The notes beneath the pieces are model-generated. The model was not told the origin of the DNA, ran no database searches, and saw nothing but the letters and a program-made list of their open reading frames with translations. Made by a program: the position numbers and the translations under genes. Shown here in pieces: positions 21,040 to 30,705 of a stretch of DNA of 64,000 nt; position 1 is the first letter of the stretch; each line of letters opens with the position of its first letter. This DNA is from Evansella cellulosilytica DSM 2522 (GTDB taxonomy: Bacteria; Bacillota; Bacilli; Bacillales; Salisediminibacteriaceae). The stretch lies in NCBI RefSeq assembly GCF_000177235.2, contig NC_014829.1, forward strand, positions 1,798,001 through 1,862,000, in the 5' to 3' direction.

Positions 21040-21876
21040 CTAAACATATATTTTTGGACAAGGAGTTTTGCCAGATTGTAATTGTTTGTTCCTTTTAGTT
21101 TTGCTATTTCTTGAACGTTTCTGTTTCGCTTTTTCAGATTTATAGATTTTTTCCTTTTCTTTTTGCTTTTTTTTCTTTGTTTTTATGTTATTTTGTTCCT
21201 TTTTCTTTTTTTTACTACTATGAATATTATTTTCAGTCGATTCTACGTCATCATTTCTATCTTCATTATTTTCTAGTTCACTCTCTACGCTCTCATCAAC
21301 ATCAACTGCTTTGTGTTCTTCTTCATCTTCTTCATCCTCTTCCTCAATGGTGGCTTCAGAATTCAAGTCTGAGTTTCCATCTGCGTCTTTGTTATCCTTT
21401 TCACTTTCCTCTTTCTCGGAATCATCGTTCTGTAAGACGGCTAGAATTTCTGGTAACTGTTTTACTAAAGGACCATATTGTTGAATCATAGGCCCGAATT
21501 GTTGTGCAACTTCAATTGCCTTTTGCGTATTTTCTATAAAGCCTAAAATACTAGCGAGTCCGCCTCCAGTAGCGCCTGCAGCAGCACCAGCAGCTACATT
21601 AGCTGCAGAAGTAGCTGAATTCGTAGAGCTAGCTGCTTGCGAAATTGCCGAGCCTGCAGTACCGAGGTTAGAAGCGTTACCTAATGGTGCTGTATTAGCG
21701 GCATTAGATTGTGAACGCCCGCCAAATAACCGTGAAAGGAGGCTACCTCCTGCGCGAGATGGAGACTGTTGAAAAGGAACATTTGTAGACTGCTGCATTG
21801 GTTGAGATAAAGAATTTCTCGCAAAAAGACCACCGCTTCGTTGGGGGCCTGGAGGAAAAGGGCGTGGTCCAAACAT
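21040..21876 (-). CDS. yqfQ: YqfQ family (VrrA-like) protein with low-complexity tail
   Basis: 278 aa from ATG 21876; AGGAGAGG sits 9 bases before it and directly abuts the other ATG at 21885. Parts: Pro/Gly-rich N-terminus, Ala/Ser/Gly linker, a conserved helical core (FIENTQKAIEVAQQFGPMI...LPEILAVLQ, about residues 110-150), a long Glu/Asp stretch, a Lys-rich stretch, and a short conserved C-terminus TPCPKIYV. Family members are known in sporeformers; function unknown. The acidic and basic blocks are unusually long and may be length-variable. Confidence 0.8.
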   Translation of the reverse strand: MFGPRPFPPGPQRSGGLFARNSLSQPMQQSTNVPFQQSPSRAGGSLLSRLFGGRSQSNAANTAPLGNASNLGTAGSAISQAASSTNSATSAANVAAGAAAGATGGGLASILGFIENTQKAIEVAQQFGPMIQQYGPLVKQLPEILAVLQNDDSEKEESEKDNKDADGNSDLNSEATIEEEDEEDEEEHKAVDVDESVESELENNEDRNDDVESTENNIHSSKKKKKEQNNIKTKKKKQKEKEKIYKSEKAKQKRSRNSKTKRNKQLQSGKTPCPKIYV

Positions 21877-22063
21877 ACCGAACATCCTCTCCTGGATACA
21901 TAATTCTTCTCATGTTAGGTATATGCATTGGAAACAATAATGTATAGGCTAGAACCTAATATGAGAAAGTTACGAATAAGATTATATAAGAAAGTGGTAA
22001 ATCTAAGTAATTTCATGCTAAAATGGACAAGTTAACGGGTGGAAAGACCACGAAGGAGAAGGA

Positions 22064-23392
22064 ATGATAAAGATGAATCATAATTTTGAACGTTTTGAAC
22101 TGAAACCTTTTTTAATAGAGGGCTTAATAGCTCAAAATATTTCATTACCTACAGAAATACAGGAACGCTTAATACCGGCTATTAAGAATGGGAGTGATGT
22201 CATTGGACAATCCCAAACAGGAACTGGTAAAACATATGCGTTTCTATTACCAATTTTAGATCAAATTAATGAAGATGAAAATGAAACACAGGCTGTCATA
22301 ACTGCTCCAACAAGAGAGCTAGCCTCACAACTGTATTATGAGCTAAATAAGCTTACGAGTCATGCTGAGAAGACAATTGAATCACAGCTTGTAGTTGGTG
22401 GAACAGATCGGTTACGAATGATGGAGAAATTAAAGAACAAGCCGCATGTGATCGTTGGTACTCCTGGAAGAGTTGCTGATATGATTGATAAACAGGCTTT
22501 GAATGTTAGAGAAGTTAACGTGCTGGTCGTAGATGAAGCTGATCAAATGCTTGACATGGGGTTTATAGAAGAGGTTGATCGTGCTGCTAGTCGTATGGGA
22601 GATGACCTCCAAATGTTAGTTTTTTCTGCTACCATTCCAGAGAAATTAAAGCCTTTTTTACGTAAGTATATGAAAAATCCAAAGCATGTTGAAGTACAGC
22701 CGAAAGATGTTTCGCCGAAGAAAATAAAGCATTGGCTTATCCCTGATCGAGATCGCGATCGTAAAGAGATTATTGTAGATGTATCTAAAAAACTTAATCC
22801 TTATTTAGCTGTTATTTTTACAAATAAAAAGGAAACAGCTGATGAAGTGTATGAAGAGCTGCTCAATCAAGGCCTAAATGTAGATATCATGCACGGAGGT
22901 ATTTCTCCACGCCAACGAAAAAAAGTCATGAAAAAGCTACAAGATGCTGAAATACAATTTTTAGTAGCAACGGACTTAGTTGCAAGAGGAATTGATGTAG
23001 AAGGAATTAGTCATATTATAAACTTTGAGATACCTACAGAGTTGGAATATTATATCCATCGTGTAGGAAGAACGGCTCGTGCAGGATGGGATGGCATTGC
23101 TGTAACGATATACGGAAGGAACGAACAACAAAGTATATCTAAGCTTGAGAAGCAAGGAATTCGTTTTCAATATCGAGAGTTAAAAAAGGGTGAGTGGGTG
23201 GATATTGATAAACGAAGTAGACCACAGATGGCAGAATCTCCATCTCAAGGAACAAAAAAGGCACCAAAGACAGGGACGAAGGCGAAAGCAAAACCAAAAA
23301 GTGTTAAGCCGGGTTATAAGAAGAAAGCTAGGTATAAAAAGGCACAGGAAGAAAAACGACAACGCCGAATCGAAAGCAAGCGAAGAAAATAA
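22064..23392 (+). CDS. cshB: DEAD-box RNA helicase CshB
   Basis: ATP-dependent RNA helicase implicated in cold-stress RNA remodelling. 442 aa with the motif series AQTGTGKT-type SQTGTGKT, PTRELA, TPGR, DEAD, SAT, HGG and HRVGRTARAG, then a Lys/Arg-rich tail (about residues 375-442). Start ATG 22064 follows AAGGAG; ATG 22073 is also possible. Divergent from yqfQ and 31 bases upstream of nfo. Confidence 0.95.
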   Translation: MIKMNHNFERFELKPFLIEGLIAQNISLPTEIQERLIPAIKNGSDVIGQSQTGTGKTYAFLLPILDQINEDENETQAVITAPTRELASQLYYELNKLTSHAEKTIESQLVVGGTDRLRMMEKLKNKPHVIVGTPGRVADMIDKQALNVREVNVLVVDEADQMLDMGFIEEVDRAASRMGDDLQMLVFSATIPEKLKPFLRKYMKNPKHVEVQPKDVSPKKIKHWLIPDRDRDRKEIIVDVSKKLNPYLAVIFTNKKETADEVYEELLNQGLNVDIMHGGISPRQRKKVMKKLQDAEIQFLVATDLVARGIDVEGISHIINFEIPTELEYYIHRVGRTARAGWDGIAVTIYGRNEQQSISKLEKQGIRFQYRELKKGEWVDIDKRSRPQMAESPSQGTKKAPKTGTKAKAKPKSVKPGYKKKARYKKAQEEKRQRRIESKRRK

Positions 23393-23423
23393 AAATAGAT
23401 TGAGTAACTGGGAGAGGATATAA

Positions 23424-24320
23424 ATGTTATTAGGGTCACACGTTTCAATGAGTGGGAAAAAAATGCTCCTAGCAGCAAGTGAGGAGGCGACATCCTATGG
23501 CGCAACTACTTTTATGATTTATACAGGAGCTCCACAAAACACGAGACGAAAAGCAATTGAAGATTTGAATATTGAATTAGGGATTAAGCATATGCAAGAG
23601 AATGGAATAACGAATATCGTAGTCCATGCACCTTATATTATTAATATCGCCAACACTCAAAAACCAGAAACTTTTGAACTAGGAGTTAATTTCTTAAGAA
23701 GCGAAATTGAGAGAACAGAAGCGCTTGGTGCAGCTCAAATTGTGTTACACCCAGGTGCGCACGTTGGTGCAGGAGCAGATGAAGGAATTAAGAAAATAAT
23801 TGAAGGCTTAAATGAGGTTATTATTCCTGGGCAGAATGTTCAAATAGCTTTAGAAACGATGGCAGGAAAAGGGTCTGAATGTGGTAGATCATTTGAAGAG
23901 TTAGCAAAAATTATTGATGGAGTTACACATAACGAGCATTTATCGGTTTGTTTTGATACATGCCACGTTCATGATGCAGGTTATGATATCGTGAATGATT
24001 TAGATGGCGTTTTAAAGGAATTTGATACCATTGTAGGACTAGACAGAATTAAAGTGTTACATGTAAACGACAGTAAGAATGAGCGAGGTGCAAGGAAAGA
24101 CCGCCACGAAAATATCGGCTTTGGACATATAGGATTTGATGCATTAGACAATATTTTATATCATGATGTGTTCCATCAAATACCAAAAATTTTAGAAACG
24201 CCTTATGTAGGAATCGATAAAAAAGATAAGAAAGCACCATACAAATTAGAAATTGAAATGATTAAAAATCGTGTGTTTGATGAAAGTTTAAAAGATAAAT
24301 TGTTTGCCATAAAAGCTTAA
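23424..24320 (+). CDS. nfo: Endonuclease IV (AP endonuclease) Nfo
   Basis: Metal-dependent AP endonuclease of base excision repair. 298 aa TIM barrel. Metal ligands are in the motifs [38 protein letters not shown], and RKDRHENIG-type [20 protein letters not shown] precedes ATG 23424. It follows cshB closely, so both are probably on one transcript. Confidence 0.96.
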   Translation: MLLGSHVSMSGKKMLLAASEEATSYGATTFMIYTGAPQNTRRKAIEDLNIELGIKHMQENGITNIVVHAPYIINIANTQKPETFELGVNFLRSEIERTEALGAAQIVLHPGAHVGAGADEGIKKIIEGLNEVIIPGQNVQIALETMAGKGSECGRSFEELAKIIDGVTHNEHLSVCFDTCHVHDAGYDIVNDLDGVLKEFDTIVGLDRIKVLHVNDSKNERGARKDRHENIGFGHIGFDALDNILYHDVFHQIPKILETPYVGIDKKDKKAPYKLEIEMIKNRVFDESLKDKLFAIKA

Positions 24321-24409
24321 ATCGGTGAGCATATAATAAAAACGATTTTTAGCTAATTTATGAAAAAAAGTATAATAAGCTGAGTGTAGCATGATATAGT
24401 AAAATGCCC

Positions 24410-24493
24410 AGCACTGGCTAGACTCCCGCAAGCCCACTATAAAAACCCTTTATAGTGGGCTTTTTAGTAAATGCGGTCGTTCCACACATTGCA
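24410..24493. repeat. Palindromic intergenic repeat, copy 1 (terminator-like)
   Basis: Perfect 12-bp stem GCCCACTATAAA / TTTATAGTGGGC (24432-24443, 24449-24460) followed by TTTTTAG, in flanks GCACTGGCTA and CATTGCA. The same arrangement recurs at 53226-53305. The hairpin probably ends nfo. Confidence 0.7.
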
Positions 24494-24518
24494 TAAGGGA
24501 GAGTCAATAGGTAAATCG

Positions 24519-24562
24519 AGAGGCCACAAAAAAAGTATAAAGCAACTTTTTCAGTGGCCTTA
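24519..24562. terminator. Palindromic hairpin, CACTGAAAAAG family
   Basis: GAGGCCACAAAAAAAGT pairs with ACTTTTTCAGTGGCCT (some mismatches) around a short loop. It lies between nfo and the convergent yqfT and resembles the hairpins at 20342, 35170 and 36448. Confidence 0.6.
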
Positions 24563-24616
24563 GATTTAAGTTACGCGACTATGATAAACGGCTATGAAAG
24601 TTCATGATGAAATTTC

Positions 24617-24892
24617 TTAGTCTAGAGAATAATCTAAATATGATTCGTATGGTTTAAGTAATTGTCTAGCTTTTTTATACAATGCTGGATCTAACTGCTT
24701 TAGTTGGTTATTTACATTCAGTACTATGTTTTTATTTCCGATATCAAATGGTTGATCTTGCAGAATATTTAAAACAGCGGTTGCTTGTTTTACAGTTAAT
24801 GAAATGTTGTTCTCTCTACCGAGTTTAATCAATTCTTTTACTGTTAAGTTTCGAATTTTTTGATTAACCATTTGCCGAACAATTGGATTCAT
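24617..24892 (-). CDS. yqfT: YqfT family protein (DUF2624)
   Basis: 91 aa from the ATG at 24892, with AAGGAGG upstream. Sequence MNPIVRQMVNQKIRNLTVKE and the rest match the DUF2624 family found next to nfo in Bacillus. Mostly helical, soluble, function unknown. The longer open frame upstream is non-coding leader. Confidence 0.8.
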   Translation of the reverse strand: MNPIVRQMVNQKIRNLTVKELIKLGRENNISLTVKQATAVLNILQDQPFDIGNKNIVLNVNNQLKQLDPALYKKARQLLKPYESYLDYSLD

Positions 24893-24991
24893 AAAATGCC
24901 TCCTTCTATTTATGACACTTCTATTTATATTTATGAATATGGTTACCACTAATAGAACGTTACTCCATTAAAAGAAAAAGTGATTTAAATA

Positions 24992-25020
24992 TTGACAAAT
25001 GAGGTCAATAGGAATATAAT
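24992..25020 (+). promoter_or_regulatory. Consensus sigma-A promoter of the mntBC pair
   Basis: TTGACA at 24992-24997, a 17-base spacer, and TATAAT at 25015-25020: both hexamers are exact consensus. The predicted start is near 25027, about 150 bases before the mntB start codon. Confidence 0.88.
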
Positions 25021-25030
25021 AAATGGTAAG

Positions 25031-25056
25031 AAAAAGTTTACTTAGTGCAACTTTTT
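25031..25056. promoter_or_regulatory. Probable MntR operator
   Basis: Interrupted palindrome with arms AAAAAGTT and AACTTTTT. On the minus strand the core reads TTGCACTAAGTAAA, which agrees at 11 of 14 positions with the B. subtilis MntR box as I recall it (TTTGCCTTAAGGAAA). It sits just downstream of the promoter start point, so bound repressor would block transcription. Site position is seen; the regulator is inferred. Confidence 0.6.
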
Positions 25057-25178
25057 GGTTTTTAGGAAAGAAAGTCGAATCTATTCACAAAGATTGCCTA
25101 TATGACATATAGTAAGTTGAATTCTATATACAACAATATTTTATATATATAAATAACTCAGACAGGAGGAGTCGCTTT

Positions 25179-25937
25179 ATGGGTATAGGAGAAACAATTG
25201 ATGTAAGTGAACTATCTGTACATTATCATGGAAACCTTGCATTAAAGAATGTCAGTTTCTCTGTTAATAAAGGCACAATAGTTGGCGTTATTGGACCGAA
25301 TGGTGCGGGGAAATCAACGTTAATGAAAGCCATGCTTGGTCTTGAAAAGTGCAGTGGTAAAGTCACCTTCTTTAATAAGAAAGTGAAAACGATGAGGAAA
25401 AAAATAGCCTATGTTCCTCAACGGAGTGTAATTGATTGGGATTTTCCTGTAAGAGTTGAGGACGTCGTACTTATGGGGCGGTTCCCATTAATTCCATGGT
25501 TTCACATCACTTCAAAACAAGACCGTTTAATTGCTAGAAAAGCGCTAAGCGACGTCGGTATGTTAGAGTTTTCAAAAAGGCAAATTGGAGAATTATCTGG
25601 TGGTCAGCAGCAAAGGGTGTTTATTGCAAGAGCATTGGCACAACAAGCAGAATTCTTTTTCCTAGATGAACCATTCGTAGGCATCGATGTAAAATCAGAA
25701 GAGATTATTGTTGATATACTGCATCGACTTAGAAACGAAGGGAAAACTATTTTTGTCATCCATCATGATTTGAGTAAAGTGGAGAAATACTTCGATCAAC
25801 TAGTTTTGTTAAATCAAGAGTTAATTCATGCAGGTGAGGTAGACGAAGTTTATAATACTGAAAATATAAAGCGCGCTTATCAAGGCAACGCGGCACTCAT
25901 TCAAGATGGAAAAGAGATGGTGGTGGTCAACCCATGA
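25179..25937 (+). CDS. mntB: Manganese-type metal ABC transporter ATP-binding protein (MntB-like)
   Basis: 252 aa cytosolic ATPase of a metal-chelate (cluster A-I) importer. Walker A GPNGAGKST, Q-loop VPQR, signature LSGGQQQR and Walker B FFLDEP are present. The Q-loop context QRSVIDWDFP resembles manganese-type ATPases (MntB) rather than the zinc ATPase at 30.8 kb. A good GGAGG site precedes ATG 25179. The gene overlaps the permease by 4 bases. No binding protein gene follows or precedes it. Confidence 0.85.
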   Translation: MGIGETIDVSELSVHYHGNLALKNVSFSVNKGTIVGVIGPNGAGKSTLMKAMLGLEKCSGKVTFFNKKVKTMRKKIAYVPQRSVIDWDFPVRVEDVVLMGRFPLIPWFHITSKQDRLIARKALSDVGMLEFSKRQIGELSGGQQQRVFIARALAQQAEFFFLDEPFVGIDVKSEEIIVDILHRLRNEGKTIFVIHHDLSKVEKYFDQLVLLNQELIHAGEVDEVYNTENIKRAYQGNAALIQDGKEMVVVNP

Positions 25938-26791
25938 TCGATAACATCTCTATGTTTATAGATCAGTTAACGCGGTATCAATATTTACAAAATGCATTAA
26001 CGGCTGCAATATTAGTTGGAATTATATGCGGTATAATTGGTTGTTTTATTATTATGCGTGGAATGGCACTTATGGGAGATGCGATTTCCCATGCAGTTCT
26101 TCCAGGTGTTGTTGTTGCATATATGATTGGTATAAGTTTTTTTATTGGTGCAATTGTAACTGGTGTTTTAACAGCATTAGCAATTGGTTATATTTCTCAA
26201 AATAGTAGAATCAAAGAGGATTCTGCGATTGGAATCATGTTTACTGCTATGTTTGCATTAGGGGTAGTAATGATAACGGGTCTTCAAGGAACGAGTGTAG
26301 ATTTGTGGCATATTCTGTTCGGTAATGTGCTAGCTGTTTCTCCAATGGATTTAACAATTACGCGCTGGATTGGAATATTTGTCATTATTACAGTAATCCT
26401 TTTTTATCGACCATTATTATTAAGTACTTTTGATGAAACGATGGCTAAAGCATCTGGTTTACCTGTCAAATTTATTCATTATATGCTCATGCTCTTACTT
26501 TCACTTGTAACGGTTGCTTCACTTCAGACTGTAGGTATTATTTTAGTGGTTGCGATGCTAATTACACCAGGGGCAACCGCATATTTACTGACCGAAAGGT
26601 TCTCTTTTATGATCATCATAGCGGCGTTCATTGGCATTATCTCTGCAATCGCAGGACTGTTTTTCTCAGTAATATATGATGTTTCATCTGGTGCATCTAT
26701 CGTTTTAGTAGCTTCTGTTTTATTTTTATTGGCATTTTTCTTTTCACCAAAGCAGGGCATCATTCCTAGAATGTTTCGTAAACCTGCATAG
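25934..26791 (+). CDS. mntC: Manganese-type metal ABC transporter permease (MntC-like)
   Basis: 285 aa, about eight or nine membrane segments, ABC-3 permease family. Conserved landmarks are MRGMALMGDAISHAVLPGV near the N-terminus and LQTVGIILVVAMLITPGATAYLL, which holds the EAA-like coupling region context. Translationally coupled to mntB (ATGA). A terminator follows, so the operon has only two genes here, and a substrate-binding lipoprotein must be encoded elsewhere. Confidence 0.85.
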   Translation: MIDNISMFIDQLTRYQYLQNALTAAILVGIICGIIGCFIIMRGMALMGDAISHAVLPGVVVAYMIGISFFIGAIVTGVLTALAIGYISQNSRIKEDSAIGIMFTAMFALGVVMITGLQGTSVDLWHILFGNVLAVSPMDLTITRWIGIFVIITVILFYRPLLLSTFDETMAKASGLPVKFIHYMLMLLLSLVTVASLQTVGIILVVAMLITPGATAYLLTERFSFMIIIAAFIGIISAIAGLFFSVIYDVSSGASIVLVASVLFLLAFFFSPKQGIIPRMFRKPA

Positions 26792-26811
26792 ACAACTGAT
26801 TATTTCAAATA

Positions 26812-26857
26812 AAAGACTAATACCTAGCTTGTGAGGGCGAGGTATTAGTCTTTTCTT
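26812..26857. terminator. Bidirectional terminator between mntC and ppk
   Basis: AAAGACTAATACCT pairs perfectly with AGGTATTAGTCTTT, followed by TTTC on the + side and ATTT on the minus side. It separates convergent genes. Confidence 0.85.
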
Positions 26858-26904
26858 AAAAGATAAGTATAAAACTAGGCAGTCGAATTCGTGCTAAACC
26901 TATG

Positions 26905-29004
26905 TCATCTTTTTTTGGCACTATAATAAAAAAATTGCTGACTTTGTATCGTTTTTTCATTGGGTAGCACATCTTTATATACATATTCACCACTAGATGT
27001 TTGAATTCTAGATTTGACATTATCCTTTAGCATGATGCTTAATATATTTATCACCCTTGCTTTTATCGTTTGATTATGAATAGGAAATAATATTTCAATC
27101 CTTTTTTCCATATTTCTTGTCATCCAATCAGCCGACGATAAATATATATTTTCTTTTCCGTTACCATAGAAGTAAAAGATGCGACTATGCTCTAAGAAGC
27201 GGTCAACAATGCTTTGTACAGTTATATTTTCACTTACTCCCTTAATTCCTGGCTTTAAACAACATATACCTCTAATAATAAGTTCAATCTTTACTCCAGC
27301 ACAGCTTGCTTCATATAGCTTAGAGATAATCGTTTTATCAGATAATGAATTCATTTTTGCAATGATTTTCCCATTACTATATTTCTTGGCATGTTTTATT
27401 TCTTCATCAATGAGTTGCAAAAAATGCTTTCTCATATCTGTTGGGGCTGTGGAAATTTCGTGCCAAATCGGTTTATTAGAAAAACCACTTAAATAATTAA
27501 AAAAGTTTGTAGCGTCAATACCAAAAGATTCTTTTGAGGTGAGTAAACCCATGTCTGTATAAAATTTTGCAGTAATATCGTTGTAATTTCCAGTACCTAA
27601 ATGAACAAAACGTTGAATCTTCTCACCATTTTTCCGCACAATTAATGTGATTTTACTATGTGTTTTTAACCCTGATATTCCGTAAATAACATGCACGCCA
27701 GCTTTCTCCAACTTTTTTGCCCATTGAATATTGTTTTCTTCATCAAAACGAGCTTTCAATTCAACAAGGACGGTTACTTGTTTACCTCGTTCGGCTGCAC
27801 TTGCCAATGCTTGTATAATAGGTGAATCTCCACTTACACGATAAAGTGTTTGCTTAATAGCTAGTACATTTGGATCAATAGCTGCCTGTGTTAATAGATC
27901 TACGATAGGTTGAAATGATTCGTAAGGATGATGCAAAAAAATATCTTTTTTTGAAATGGCTTCAAATAAATTAGTTTCACCCATTAAATCAAGAGGGGGT
28001 TGTGGAATTACCGTCTCGTGAATGAGATCTTCACGTTTCTCTGATAACATACTATAAAATTGTGACAAAAAGGAATAATCAATAGGGCCATTTGATTCAT
28101 ATATATCTCCTTCATTCAGCTCTAAAACGTTCATTAAGAAAGATAATACATGTGGAGCCATTTTTCCTTTTTGCATTTCTAAACGTACAGCCGCTCCCCA
28201 TTTACGTTTTTTTAATTCCTTTTCTATTACTTTTAGTAAATCACGTGCATCTTCTTCGTGGATTGTTAAATCAGCATTACGTGTGATTCTAAAGGGAGAT
28301 ACGGATGACACTTTATGTCCATCAAATAATTGGTATATAAAATGACTAATGACATCTTCGAGCAAAATATAACAATTATCCTTCGGGTGAATGGAAGGTA
28401 AAGAGATCAGTCTATTTAATACAGCAGGAACTTGTACAATTGCTAGCTTCGTATTAGTCAATGTATCTTCACTTGTTAAAGCGACAGCTAAATTTAAACT
28501 TTTATTTAATAGCATAGGAAAAGGACGATAGGCGTCAATAGCCATTGGTGTTAATATTGGTAAAATAAAGGTTGAGAAGTGTTCCTTCACAAAGTCATAG
28601 TGATCATGTGACAGTTCATTGATTTTTAATAATTCTATACCTTCTTCCTTTAAATGTGTTTTTATAGATTCTGTGAATAGTTCATCTTGTAATTGTGTTA
28701 AATGATGCGAGAGTTTGCTGATCTCCTGTAGTTGCTGTTTTGGTGTTAAGGCAGATTTGTTATCTTTTTCGTTGAACCCTGCCTTCTCCTGATCCTTTAA
28801 TCCTCCCACTCTTACCATAAAGAATTCATCTAAATTCGTGGAAAATATAGAAATAAATTTTAATCTTTCTAACAATGGATTTCGTATGTCGATTGCTTCT
28901 TGTAAAACGCGCTTATTGAACGCGAGCCAACTCAACTCACGATTATTATAGTATGCAGGGTTGTTTAAGCTTTTTATTAATGGTTTCTCTTTATTTGTGC
29001 CCAT
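26905..29004 (-). CDS. ppk: Polyphosphate kinase Ppk1
   Basis: Polymerises the ATP gamma phosphate into polyphosphate. 699 aa with all four Ppk1 domains: N-terminal NRELSWLAFNKRVL, head domain, and two phospholipase-D-like C domains with HHPYESF, the autophosphorylated histidine region FVHLGTGNYND, and DRFLEHSRIFYF. GGGGAGA precedes the ATG at 29004. It lies 34 bases downstream of ppx on the same strand, so the two antagonistic enzymes probably share a transcript. Confidence 0.95.
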   Translation of the reverse strand: MGTNKEKPLIKSLNNPAYYNNRELSWLAFNKRVLQEAIDIRNPLLERLKFISIFSTNLDEFFMVRVGGLKDQEKAGFNEKDNKSALTPKQQLQEISKLSHHLTQLQDELFTESIKTHLKEEGIELLKINELSHDHYDFVKEHFSTFILPILTPMAIDAYRPFPMLLNKSLNLAVALTSEDTLTNTKLAIVQVPAVLNRLISLPSIHPKDNCYILLEDVISHFIYQLFDGHKVSSVSPFRITRNADLTIHEEDARDLLKVIEKELKKRKWGAAVRLEMQKGKMAPHVLSFLMNVLELNEGDIYESNGPIDYSFLSQFYSMLSEKREDLIHETVIPQPPLDLMGETNLFEAISKKDIFLHHPYESFQPIVDLLTQAAIDPNVLAIKQTLYRVSGDSPIIQALASAAERGKQVTVLVELKARFDEENNIQWAKKLEKAGVHVIYGISGLKTHSKITLIVRKNGEKIQRFVHLGTGNYNDITAKFYTDMGLLTSKESFGIDATNFFNYLSGFSNKPIWHEISTAPTDMRKHFLQLIDEEIKHAKKYSNGKIIAKMNSLSDKTIISKLYEASCAGVKIELIIRGICCLKPGIKGVSENITVQSIVDRFLEHSRIFYFYGNGKENIYLSSADWMTRNMEKRIEILFPIHNQTIKARVINILSIMLKDNVKSRIQTSSGEYVYKDVLPNEKTIQSQQFFYYSAKKR

Positions 29005-29038
29005 TTAATTTTCTCCCCTTATATCTTAAATAAGCCAC

Positions 29039-30568
29039 CTAATTATTTAATCTTTTGAAGACAAGTTCGATGTCTTTTTTAAAATATTTTTCTAAATGCT
29101 TTTTATTTTTCTGTGCTTGCACTTTTTCAAAATAAGGGTCGTTTTCATAATACATGATAAATAGCCATTTTTCCTTTTCGATAGCCACTTTAATCTCATG
29201 TATTACGTCACGCTTTGTCCTATTTAAGCTATAGCAAAACTTACATATTGCTCCTAATAGCTCGACATTCTTCATTTCCTCATCACTTAACATGTCATGA
29301 TAGGCGTTTAAATAATGTTTTAGTTGTGATCGTGACTTAAAAGAAGCAATACAAGCTAACATTAAACGTTCTTTATGACTTAATCCATCAATGGATTGAT
29401 TCGTCAATAAATAAAAAGTATGTTGACTTTTAGACTCAGGATGTATAGAAGCACCAATATAGAAAATTCTTGCAGCCCACTGCAATAACTTTCCGTATTT
29501 TTTTGGTATGAGACTATGTACATGAGCGTTTAATTCGTTTGCTACATAAGATGCGAGTATTGCTATACGTTTTTGATCTTTTATATTTAGATGATAGTCT
29601 AAGCTTAATTGATACAAACTTTCTTCTGGCACAAATGGGTATTGCGTTATTCCCATCGGTTTTAAGTAAATCTCTGAAAAAAGTCCATCCCTAAGCCCCT
29701 TGTTACTTACGATAAATGTGTTTGACTGTGCAATCGTTATTAGTGCCTCAATGGCAGTAATAGCAGGGATGATAATATCCGCTCTATCTTTAGAAAGCCC
29801 ATCCACTTGCTGTCTTTCTTTTAAAGGTAACTTCTTTAGTGTGTTGTTCGTTTCTGCAACTTGCTGTTTTGTCATTTCATATTGGTGTAATCCAGCCAAT
29901 GGATAGCCTAACTCATTTTGGTGAATTAATGCTAAATTTCGAGCAGTTCCTCCTATTCCGATTACTGGGACACGTCTATTTTTTATCCAAGATAGCGTGT
30001 TGTAATGTTTGTGTAGAAAAGCTAATAATTGTGCTTGCTCCGTGTCCGTTGGCGTATCACCTTCGATAAATTTCTTTAATGTAATGGCACCAAAAGGAAA
30101 GCTATGCGAATGAATTAATTTGCGATTTTCATAATAGGTTATTTCTGTGCTCCCACCGCCTATATCAATTGTCATCCCATCTTTTATATTAGTAGAGTTT
30201 GTAACGGCTAAGTAACCGTAATATGCCTCTTCTTCATCACTTAATACATCTATTAGAAAGTCACTGCTCTGATTTATTGCGCTTAATATTGCTTGTTGAT
30301 TTGTAGCATTTCTAATAGCAGCGGTAGCCACACAGCGTTGAGTAGTTAAATCGTATTGGTTTGAAATGGTACTAAAGCGTTCGAGTGTATGTAGAATGAC
30401 ATCTATCCCGTCATCAACCATAGATCCTTTAGCATCTATGTATGAACTTAGCCGAGCAACAACCTTTAAATTTTGTATTTCCTTTATACAACCATCTTCA
30501 TTGACTTCGTACACTACAAAACGAATGGAGTTTGATCCCATATCAATGATGCCAATTTGCTGTTTCAT
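29039..30568 (-). CDS. ppx: Exopolyphosphatase / GppA-type phosphatase
   Basis: Releases terminal phosphate from polyphosphate; relatives also hydrolyse pppGpp. 509 aa: two actin-like ATPase subdomains (IIDMGSNSIRFVV; DIGGGSTEI, VIGIGGTARNLA) and a C-terminal HD-like helical domain (about residues 310-509). ATG 30568 follows AAGGGTGA; the GTG at 30577 is inside that binding site. Divergent from the zinc operon with a shared 220-base control region. Confidence 0.93.
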   Translation of the reverse strand: MKQQIGIIDMGSNSIRFVVYEVNEDGCIKEIQNLKVVARLSSYIDAKGSMVDDGIDVILHTLERFSTISNQYDLTTQRCVATAAIRNATNQQAILSAINQSSDFLIDVLSDEEEAYYGYLAVTNSTNIKDGMTIDIGGGSTEITYYENRKLIHSHSFPFGAITLKKFIEGDTPTDTEQAQLLAFLHKHYNTLSWIKNRRVPVIGIGGTARNLALIHQNELGYPLAGLHQYEMTKQQVAETNNTLKKLPLKERQQVDGLSKDRADIIIPAITAIEALITIAQSNTFIVSNKGLRDGLFSEIYLKPMGITQYPFVPEESLYQLSLDYHLNIKDQKRIAILASYVANELNAHVHSLIPKKYGKLLQWAARIFYIGASIHPESKSQHTFYLLTNQSIDGLSHKERLMLACIASFKSRSQLKHYLNAYHDMLSDEEMKNVELLGAICKFCYSLNRTKRDVIHEIKVAIEKEKWLFIMYYENDPYFEKVQAQKNKKHLEKYFKKDIELVFKRLNN

Positions 30569-30671
30569 TGTTCTCACCCTTGTAGAATTTATAGTTGTTT
30601 AAATTTTTAAGTTTTTGATCTTTACTATTTCAATAGGAAGGCAATAAAAACCTTTTTCAATCCTAAAATAC

Positions 30672-30683
30672 GTCGTATACGAC
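30672..30683. promoter_or_regulatory. 12-bp perfect palindrome in the ppx-znuC control region
   Basis: GTCGTATACGAC is fully self-complementary and lies about 22 bases upstream of the znuC -35 element, roughly 105 bases from the ppx start. It could be an operator for either direction; no regulator is assigned. Confidence 0.45.
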
Positions 30684-30705
30684 TGATTTTATAGAGTAAT
30701 CTCAG

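Noticed and set aside
21111-21491. 126-codon plus-strand frame opposite yqfQ
   Set aside because: Antisense shadow of the acidic/Lys-rich tail of yqfQ, giving a Phe/Leu-rich low-complexity translation without a start site.
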